Of a stretch of DNA of 5,932 nt, positions 1 through 4,636 are shown in pieces. The notes under the pieces are model-generated. The model searched no databases and had not been told where the DNA came from. It worked only from the letters and a program-made list of their open reading frames with translations. Each line of letters starts with the position of its first letter. Position 1 is the first letter of the stretch. The stretch is from Sphingomonadales bacterium UBA658 (lineage in GTDB: Bacteria; Pseudomonadota; Alphaproteobacteria; Sphingomonadales; Sphingomonadaceae): the NCBI GenBank assembly GCA_002299195.1, contig DBOA01000067.1, positions 10,866-16,797 on the forward strand, written 5' to 3'. The position numbers were made by a program, and so were the translations under genes.

Positions 1-543
1 CGCGAGACGATTGAGGAGGCTGGGCTTGCGCTTGGGCTAAAGGGTGTTGATGCCCCCGCCGATTGCGATGCCCCGCGCGCGGCGTTGCATGATGGGGAAA
101 GCCTGCAAGCCATATGCAACCGCTTTGGCTGGGAACCCGATTTTGACCAACTCGTCCCATGGTCACGCTGGCGGCCGCCAGCGTTTGAGCGGGCATCGCG
201 GGTTTTCGATACGCGCTTCTATTTGGTGAACGCAGGCAACACCACGCCGCTGGCGACAGTTGACCACACCGAAAACCGTGCGCTGTTCTGGGCCAGCGCG
301 GCAGAGGTTTTGGAAAAAGCGGACAAGGGCGAGGTCAAGATCATCTTCCCGACGCGCCGCAATCTGGAACGGCTTGCGATGTTTGGTGACTTTGACGCGG
401 CTGCCGCGCACGCGGCGGCGCATCCTGTTTCCACGGTCCTGACTTATATTGACAAGCGCGAAGACGGAAACTGGCTCTGCATCCCCGACGGCCATGGCTA
501 CCCCGTGCTTCAGGAATCGCTGGATCAGGCAATGCGCGGCTAA
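1..543 (+). CDS. NUDIX hydrolase, C-terminal 180 residues (5' end outside window), NUDT19/acyl-CoA diphosphatase-like
   Basis: The frame is open from base 1 to the TAA at 541-543. The first nine visible residues, RETIEEAGL, match the second half of the Nudix box (REUxEExGU), which holds the metal-binding glutamates; the first half and the N-terminus lie upstream of the window. Nudix enzymes cleave nucleoside diphosphates linked to another group, using Mg2+ or Mn2+. Downstream of the box there is an insertion, then a W-rich segment LVPWSRWRPP (about residues 51-60), VFDTRFYL (68-75) and FPTRRNLERL (116-125). This order (box, long insert, 'W..W..P', 'R.FDTRF', 'PT...L..L') resembles the NUDT19-like Nudix branch, some members of which hydrolyse CoA and acyl-CoA. 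The exact substrate cannot be read from the fragment. The gene overlaps the next gene by one base. Nudix assignment is strong; the NUDT19-like subfamily is moderate. Confidence 0.88.
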   Translation, partial: RETIEEAGLALGLKGVDAPADCDAPRAALHDGESLQAICNRFGWEPDFDQLVPWSRWRPPAFERASRVFDTRFYLVNAGNTTPLATVDHTENRALFWASAAEVLEKADKGEVKIIFPTRRNLERLAMFGDFDAAAAHAAAHPVSTVLTYIDKREDGNWLCIPDGHGYPVLQESLDQAMRG

Positions 544-1808
544 TGGCGATGCTCGCGCAACTGCAGGGGTTGATCGGGATCGCGGTCACATTGTTGATGG
601 CGTGGGGATTTTCCGAACAGCGCAGGGCATTTCCGGGCTGGCGCTGGGTCGGTGGCGCATTGCTGCTGCAAATATTGATCGCTTTGGTGATCGTGCGGGT
701 GCCCTTTGTGTGGGACGTTATCATGCTCGCCAATTATGCGGTCATGGCGGTCGAAAAGGCGACCTTGGTCGGTTCAAGCTATATGTTCGGCTATACCGGC
801 GGCGGGGCGATGCCGTTCGTGCTGAAGGAAGGCGCAAGCCCTCCGCTGATTATTGCCTTCCAGATATTGCCGCTGGTCATCGTTTTCTCGGCGCTATCCG
901 CATTATTGTGGCACTGGAAAATCCTGTCGATCATCGTGCGCGGGTTAAGCTGGGCGATGCAAAAGACAATGGGGGTCAGCGGCGTCGTTGGCTTAAGCGC
1001 TGGCGCAAATATCTTCTTGGGCGTCGTCGAGGCGCCTCTGGTCGTCCGCGCCTATTTTGAGAAAATGAGCCGCAGCGAATTGTTCATGGTCATGGTGCTG
1101 GCGATGTCGACAATTTCCGGTGCGATCCTGATCCTTTATGCGCAGACACTGTCCAAAACGGTTCCTGACGCTGTCGGCCATATGATTTCGGCATCTTTGA
1201 TTGTGCTGCCCGCGTCGATCTTGATCGCCCGGCTGATGGTGCCGGGCGCGGGGGATACCCAGATGGATCCAGATGACACCAGCTTGAAATATGACAGCAG
1301 CATCGACGCCGTCATCACCGGGACGATGGACGGGGTTCAGCTGTTCCTTGCGGTTATTGGCATCATCATCGTAGTGTTTGCGCTGGTTGCTTTGGTTGAC
1401 CAGATGCTGACCGTCTTGCCCTTTGTCGACGGGACAGCGTTGACGCTGCGCCGGATGTTCGGCTGGCTGTTTGCGCCATTGATGTGGGCAATCGGCGTGC
1501 CGTGGGAGGAGGCAGGAACTGCAGGCGGGCTGATGGGAACAAAGGCGATATTGAATGAATATGTCGCCTATCTCGACATGGCGGCATTGGCCGATGGCAC
1601 CTTGGGCACGCGCAGCAAGCTGATTGTCACTTATGCCTTATGCGGATTTGCCAACTTGGCCAGCATCGGACTGCTCGTGTCGACGATCGGCACCTTATGC
1701 CCTGCACGCCGCACCGAAGCGGCGTCATTGGGTATGAAAAGCTGGGTCGCAGGCAATCTCGCCTCTGCGATGACAGGGGCGATGATTGGCCTTGTTACGG
1801 CGGTTTGA
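543..1808 (+). CDS. Concentrative nucleoside transporter (CNT/NupC family)
   Basis: This is a 421-residue polytopic inner-membrane protein, close to the usual 400-420 of bacterial CNT proteins, which import nucleosides with Na+ or H+. Family landmarks occur in order: FGYTGGG (82-88) in the N-terminal half, NIFLGVVEAPLVVRAY (156-171) at hairpin 1, NEYVAY (338-343) at hairpin 2, and YALCGFANLASIG (364-376) in the following helix. By alignment with Vibrio cholerae CNT, E163, E339, N371 and S374 match substrate-binding residues E156, E332, N368 and S371. The positions equivalent to Q154 and T155 of that protein, which contact the base, are both Val here (161, 162). The ATG at 543 sits in TAATG, sharing a base with the upstream stop; an ATG at 549 is the only close alternative. 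There is no strong ribosome binding site (AGG near 527), which fits coupled translation from the NUDIX gene. Substrate specificity is not certain. Confidence 0.93.
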   Translation: MAMLAQLQGLIGIAVTLLMAWGFSEQRRAFPGWRWVGGALLLQILIALVIVRVPFVWDVIMLANYAVMAVEKATLVGSSYMFGYTGGGAMPFVLKEGASPPLIIAFQILPLVIVFSALSALLWHWKILSIIVRGLSWAMQKTMGVSGVVGLSAGANIFLGVVEAPLVVRAYFEKMSRSELFMVMVLAMSTISGAILILYAQTLSKTVPDAVGHMISASLIVLPASILIARLMVPGAGDTQMDPDDTSLKYDSSIDAVITGTMDGVQLFLAVIGIIIVVFALVALVDQMLTVLPFVDGTALTLRRMFGWLFAPLMWAIGVPWEEAGTAGGLMGTKAILNEYVAYLDMAALADGTLGTRSKLIVTYALCGFANLASIGLLVSTIGTLCPARRTEAASLGMKSWVAGNLASAMTGAMIGLVTAV

Positions 1809-1823
1809 ATTTAGCAAAATAGC

Positions 1824-1848
1824 CGTCATCCCGAACGCGTTTCGGGAT
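1824..1848 (+). repeat. Intergenic hairpin repeat, copy A
   Basis: This is a 25-base unit beginning CGTCATCCCGAA. Bases 1828-1835 pair perfectly with 1841-1848 (8 bp) around a 5-base loop. It matches the reverse complement of copy B (1870-1894) at 22 of 25 positions. Similar GTCATCC...GGAT hairpins are scattered between genes in sphingomonads; that part is from memory and needs a genome search. Confidence 0.75.
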
Positions 1849-1892
1849 AACAAATCACCGTCGGGTATCATCCTGAAACACGTTCAGGATGA
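1828..1892. terminator. Candidate bidirectional transcription end between convergent genes (paired hairpins)
   Basis: The two hairpins lie between the stop of the nucleoside transporter (1808) and the stop of the ferredoxin gene (1906), where both transcripts must end. Neither hairpin is followed by a T-run in its direction of transcription, so they are not textbook intrinsic terminators. They could act in Rho-dependent ending or as 3'-end stabilisers. The copies can also pair with each other into one long stem with a 21-base loop. The terminator role is inferred from position. Confidence 0.4.
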
Positions 1893-1894
1893 CG
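1870..1894 (-). repeat. Intergenic hairpin repeat, copy B (inverted relative to copy A)
   Basis: Read on the minus strand this begins CGTCATCCTGAA and differs from copy A at unit positions 9, 15 and 21. Positions 9 and 21 pair with each other, so C:G in copy A is T:A here, a compensatory change. The local hairpin is 1868-1877 with 1883-1892 (10 bp, 5-base loop). Confidence 0.75.
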
Positions 1895-1905
1895 AACGCG
1901 AAAGA

Positions 1906-2223
1906 TCAATCCTCTGGCGCGATGGTGACGATTAGGCCGTCAAGCGCATCGGTCACAGGAACCTGACACGACAGGCGTGAGGTTTCGTTCCGGTGGTCGG
2001 TGCTGTCGAGCAAGTCGTTTTCGTCTTCGCTCATCTTGGGCAAGCGATCGGTAAAGGCGGGATCGACATGGATGTGGCAGGTCGCGCACGAGCAGCAACC
2101 GCCGCACAATGCCAACAATTCGTCAAAGCCGTTATCGCGGATGACTTCCATCAGGCTCAGGCCATTTTCAGCCTCAACTTCGCGGCCTTGGCCATCGCGT
2201 GAAATTACTGTGATTTTAGCCAT
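1906..2223 (-). CDS. [2Fe-2S] ferredoxin, adrenodoxin/putidaredoxin type
   Basis: This 105-residue soluble electron carrier has the cluster pattern C-x5-C-x2-C-x36-C at C40, C46, C49 and C86, within CGGCCSCATCHIHV and LSCQVPV, as in vertebrate-type (adrenodoxin-like) ferredoxins. These pass single electrons from a ferredoxin reductase to partners such as cytochromes P450 or Fe-S assembly enzymes. The partner is not encoded here. The start at 2223 (MAKITVIS) is chosen because the protein then has family length and AGGGAG lies 7 bases upstream. The frame runs open to an ATG at 2328, but the extra 35 residues do not look like part of the fold and would cover the promoter. Two additional cysteines (C43, C44) sit in the cluster loop. 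C44 is common in relatives and C43 less so. The gene converges on the transporter and diverges from trxB. Confidence 0.95.
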   Translation of the reverse strand: MAKITVISRDGQGREVEAENGLSLMEVIRDNGFDELLALCGGCCSCATCHIHVDPAFTDRLPKMSEDENDLLDSTDHRNETSRLSCQVPVTDALDGLIVTIAPED

Positions 2224-2230
2224 GAAAATG

Positions 2231-2236
2231 CTCCCT
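2231..2236 (-). promoter_or_regulatory. Ribosome binding site of the ferredoxin gene
   Basis: On the minus strand the sequence reads AGGGAG, 7 bases before the ATG at 2223. It decides the start in favour of the 105-residue protein over the longer 140-residue reading. Confidence 0.75.
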
Positions 2237-2256
2237 AAACCCGTGTTTCGGCCCGC

Positions 2257-2285
2257 CTGATAAGTTGCCGACGTCATAATGTGAA
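2257..2285 (-). promoter_or_regulatory. Candidate sigma-70-type promoter of the ferredoxin gene
   Basis: On the minus strand TTCACA (2285-2280, five of six matches to TTGACA) is followed after exactly 17 bases by TATCAG (2262-2257, four of six matches to TATAAT). Transcription would start near 2250, giving a leader of about 27 bases that includes the ribosome binding site. Found by eye. Confidence 0.45.
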
Positions 2286-2320
2286 GCGCTAATTTAATGG
2301 GGATAAGTCGGGCGGCGCAC

Positions 2321-2349
2321 TTGGCCAAAGCGGTGGCGGCGCTTATGTC
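2321..2349 (+). promoter_or_regulatory. Weak candidate promoter of trxB
   Basis: TTGGCC (2321-2326) and TATGTC (2344-2349) are separated by 17 bases and would start transcription near 2356, about 23 bases before the trxB ATG. The -35 matches four of six positions and the -10 only three, so this is weak. The -35 lies in a perfect 8-base palindrome, TTGGCCAA (2321-2328), which could be chance or a small operator half. Confidence 0.25.
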
Positions 2350-2378
2350 CGGACCGAACAGAATCAGAAAGACCGTCC

Positions 2379-3332
2379 ATGACCGAAAATCGCCACGCCC
2401 CTGTTATCATTATAGGTTCCGGTCCAGCGGGATACACCGCGGCGGTCTATGCCGCGCGCGCCAACCTGACGCCTATGATGATTACCGGTGTTGAAATCGG
2501 CGGGCAGTTGATGACCACGACCGAAGTCGACAACTGGCCCGGTGATGACGCGGGTGTCATGGGCCCCGAGTTGATGGAACGGATGCGCAAGCACGCCGAA
2601 CGTTTCGGCACGCGGATTGAAAATGACTATATTGAAAAGGTCGATTTTTCGAAGCGGCCCTTTGTCCTGACGGGCGGTGTGGGTGATTACACCGCCGACG
2701 CGGTCATCATCGCAACGGGCGCAAGCGCGCAATATCTTGGCCTGCCGAGCGAAACTGCGTTCATGGGCAAGGGCGTATCGGCCTGCGCAACCTGCGACGG
2801 CTTTTTCTACCGCAACAAGCCGGTGGCCGTCATCGGCGGCGGCAACACCGCGGTCGAAGAAGCTTTATACCTCGCCAACATCGCCAGCCATGTGACTTTG
2901 GTCCACCGCCGCGACAAGTTAAAGGCGGAGAAGATCCTGCAAGACCGCCTGTTCGCACGCGAAGCCGAAGGCAAAATCACCATCAAATGGAACCACACAT
3001 TGGATGAGGTTCTGGGCGATGCGATGGGTGTCACGGGCATGCGCATTGCGGCAACCGACGGTAGCGGCACCGAAGATATCGAACTGCACGGTGTGTTCAT
3101 CGCCATCGGGCACAAGCCAAATACCGGCATTTTCGAAGGGCATCTCGATATGGCCGGCGGCTACATCAAGGTGCGCGGCGGTGCAGAAGGTCAGGCAACG
3201 GAAACCAGCATCCCCGGCGTATTTGCCTGCGGCGATGTGATGGACCACATCTATCGCCAAGCATGCACCAGCGCGGGCACGGGCTGCATGGCCGCATTGG
3301 ATGCGGAGCGGTTTATCGACGCTGTTGCGTAA
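2379..3332 (+). CDS. trxB: Thioredoxin-disulfide reductase (NADPH)
   Basis: This 317-residue flavoenzyme is the standard length for the low-molecular-weight bacterial form. It reduces oxidised thioredoxin in the cytoplasm with NADPH through FAD and a redox disulfide. Visible in order: FAD-binding GSGPAG (13-18), IGGQLMTTTEVDNWPG (40-55), ATG (112-114) near the domain boundary, the active-site CATC (C136, C139) followed by D140, NADPH-binding GGGNTAVEE (153-161) and HRR (176-178, binding the 2'-phosphate of NADPH), and the closing FAD motif VFACGD (281-286) with RQACTSAGTG (293-302). All key residues are present. The ATG at 2379 gives the usual short lead before the first FAD motif; the upstream purine run AGAAAGA is only a weak ribosome binding site. 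It is divergent from the ferredoxin gene and followed after 126 bases by the protease gene on the same strand. Confidence 0.98.
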   Translation: MTENRHAPVIIIGSGPAGYTAAVYAARANLTPMMITGVEIGGQLMTTTEVDNWPGDDAGVMGPELMERMRKHAERFGTRIENDYIEKVDFSKRPFVLTGGVGDYTADAVIIATGASAQYLGLPSETAFMGKGVSACATCDGFFYRNKPVAVIGGGNTAVEEALYLANIASHVTLVHRRDKLKAEKILQDRLFAREAEGKITIKWNHTLDEVLGDAMGVTGMRIAATDGSGTEDIELHGVFIAIGHKPNTGIFEGHLDMAGGYIKVRGGAEGQATETSIPGVFACGDVMDHIYRQACTSAGTGCMAALDAERFIDAVA

Positions 3333-3335
3333 ATT

Positions 3336-3404
3336 GGCCGGCGCATAAGCCACGGCGGCCTCCACGCCATAAACCCCCATATGCCCACCGTCCGCAAGAT
3401 GCGG
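3336..3404. other. Spacer after trxB with two small inverted repeats
   Basis: Two short stems lie in the first part of the 126-base gap: GGCCG (3336-3340) with CGGCC (3356-3360) around 15 bases, and CCGCA (3392-3396) with TGCGG (3400-3404) around AGA. Neither is followed by a T-run, so a trxB terminator is not clearly shown. At this GC content 5-bp stems arise often by chance. No small gene with a convincing start is seen here on the plus strand. Confidence 0.3.
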
Positions 3405-3414
3405 TTGCATGTCC

Positions 3415-3442
3415 ATGCTGTGTGAGATAGCTAACACAGCAT
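3415..3442. promoter_or_regulatory. 9-bp dyad upstream of the M48 protease gene (possible operator or leader hairpin)
   Basis: ATGCTGTGT (3415-3423) and ACACAGCAT (3434-3442) are perfect inverted repeats around a 10-base centre. The arm centres are 19 bp apart, about two helical turns, which suits a dimeric regulator. As RNA the same bases make a 9-bp hairpin ending three bases before the ribosome binding site. A poor -35 (TTGCAT, 3405-3410) would put a -10 inside the loop. Which role it plays, if any, is inference. Confidence 0.45.
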
Positions 3443-3445
3443 ATC

Positions 3446-3451
3446 GGAGGG
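3446..3451 (+). promoter_or_regulatory. Ribosome binding site of the M48 protease gene
   Basis: GGAGGG, 7 bases before the ATG at 3459, is the strongest ribosome binding site in the window and fixes this start. It lies immediately after the 9-bp dyad. Confidence 0.8.
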
Positions 3452-3458
3452 AATAGGC

Positions 3459-4631
3459 ATGGCATTTGATCCAGCGACAGAGACCGCGCGTTATATTGAC
3501 AGTCTGGGGCCAGAGGCGCTGCAAAAGGCCGAAAGCTATACCATCGCCACGCATTGGATGTTGTTGGCGGGGTTGGTTGTCACCGCCATTGTAACGTGGA
3601 TTATTGTACGCTCGGGCCTGCTCGACCGCCTGTCGGCGAAACTGCAAAATCGCGGCTGGGCATTGCGCATATGGACAATTTGCGTTGCCTTTTTCGTCAT
3701 TTCGGCCGTCATCAGCCTGCCGTGGGGCATTTATGAGCAATGGGGTTTTGAACGATCCTATGGCCGGACGGATCAGCCATTGTCTGACTTCCTCGCGCAA
3801 AATGCCATTGGCATCGCGGTGTCGAGCATATTGGGCGGGCTGTTTTTCCTTGGCGTCTATGCGCTCATCCGCCGTGCGGGTAAAACATGGTGGATATGGT
3901 CCGGCGGCCTTGCGGCTTTTGCAGCGGCGGCGACGATATTGCTCGCGCCTGTGGTGATTGAACCGATGTTCAACGAATATAAGCCAGTTCCAGCGGGGCC
4001 AGTGCGGACGGCGTTGCTTGAAATGGCGGACGAAGCCAATATTCCGCACGACCGTGTGCTGATGTTTGATGGCTCACGCCAATCGAACAACTTCACCGCT
4101 AATGTCTCTGGCGTTTTTGGTTCGGCACGGATTGCGATTTCCGACGTTGCGCTCAAGCAGGCGTCATTGGACGAGGTGAAGGCCGTAACAGGGCATGAGA
4201 TTGGGCATTATGTTCTTGGCCATGTCTGGCGGATGGTTTTTGCCATTGTGTTCATTGCGATGCTTGGCTTCTTTTTGGCCGACCGATTGTTCCATCGGGT
4301 CGCGGCCTTATTTGGCAGCAAAGCCACCATCGGCGACCCCGAAGGATTACCGATATTGTTGCTGATCGTTTCGGTTCTGGGCCTGTTTGCGCAGCCGGTG
4401 GTCAACAGCGTGACGCGTGTCGGCGAGAGCGAGGCGGACGCTTATTCGCTTCGGACGGCGAATTTGCCCGATGCGCTTGCAGGCGCGTTGGTGAAGACCG
4501 CCGAATATCGCTACCCGCGGCCATCGGCGTTGCAAGAATTGATATTCTACTCGCACCCGTCGGTCGAAAACCGCGTTCGCCGGGCGATGGACTGGAAAGC
4601 GGAGCAGCTTAAAAAAGCCGAGGCACGTTAA
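3459..4631 (+). CDS. M48 family membrane metalloprotease, Ste24/CAAX-protease type
   Basis: This 390-residue integral membrane zinc protease has the HExxH motif HEIGH (246-250: zinc ligands H246 and H250, catalytic E247). The third ligand is E323 in ESEADAYSL (323-331), the ExxAD pattern of the family. The C-terminal HPSVENRV (366-373) and the FNEYKPVPAG segment (171-180) also fit the Ste24-like group (M48A) rather than the shorter HtpX. Hydrophobic segments lie near 33-52, 72-90, 115-137, 144-168, 257-274 and 297-312. Eukaryotic Ste24 trims prenylated CAAX proteins. Bacteria generally lack that substrate, and bacterial relatives are thought to act in membrane protein quality control; the substrate here is unknown. 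The start is set by GGAGGG 7 bases upstream. The gene ends tail-to-tail with glcB and its stop overlaps that of glcB. Its last codons carry an A-run (4611-4616) that serves as a T-run for the opposite strand. Confidence 0.95.
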   Translation: MAFDPATETARYIDSLGPEALQKAESYTIATHWMLLAGLVVTAIVTWIIVRSGLLDRLSAKLQNRGWALRIWTICVAFFVISAVISLPWGIYEQWGFERSYGRTDQPLSDFLAQNAIGIAVSSILGGLFFLGVYALIRRAGKTWWIWSGGLAAFAAAATILLAPVVIEPMFNEYKPVPAGPVRTALLEMADEANIPHDRVLMFDGSRQSNNFTANVSGVFGSARIAISDVALKQASLDEVKAVTGHEIGHYVLGHVWRMVFAIVFIAMLGFFLADRLFHRVAALFGSKATIGDPEGLPILLLIVSVLGLFAQPVVNSVTRVGESEADAYSLRTANLPDALAGALVKTAEYRYPRPSALQELIFYSHPSVENRVRRAMDWKAEQLKKAEAR

Positions 4632-4636
4632 GCCCC
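4611..4636 (-). terminator. Candidate intrinsic terminator of glcB, inside the protease gene's 3' end
   Basis: On the minus strand GGGGC (4636-4632) can pair with GCCTC (4624-4620), five pairs including one G-U, around a 7-base loop that contains the glcB stop. TTTTTT (4616-4611) follows three bases after the stem. The stem is short, so strength is doubtful, but position and the T-run suit a glcB terminator. The T-run is the complement of Lys and Leu codons in the protease gene. Confidence 0.35.

Noticed and set aside
449..1060. Plus-strand open frame (203 codons) overlapping the NUDIX and transporter genes
   Set aside because: It is in a different frame from two genes with clear family motifs, is Arg- and Gly-rich, and has no recognisable domain.
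2224..2328. N-terminal 35-residue extension of the ferredoxin
   Set aside because: The ATG at 2223 has a good ribosome binding site at the right distance and gives the family length. The extension would run through the likely promoter.
3336..3360. GGCCG/CGGCC stem as a trxB terminator
   Set aside because: It has only five pairs, a 15-base loop and no following T-run. It is kept only as part of the spacer description.
2919..4049. Long minus-strand open frame (376 codons) opposite trxB, the spacer and the protease gene
   Set aside because: It lies antisense to two well-recognised genes. Its translation has no recognisable domain and is rich in Arg, His and Cys, as expected for shadow frames in GC-rich DNA. 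The part over the spacer looks protein-like for about 30 residues but has no ribosome binding site or family match that I recognise.
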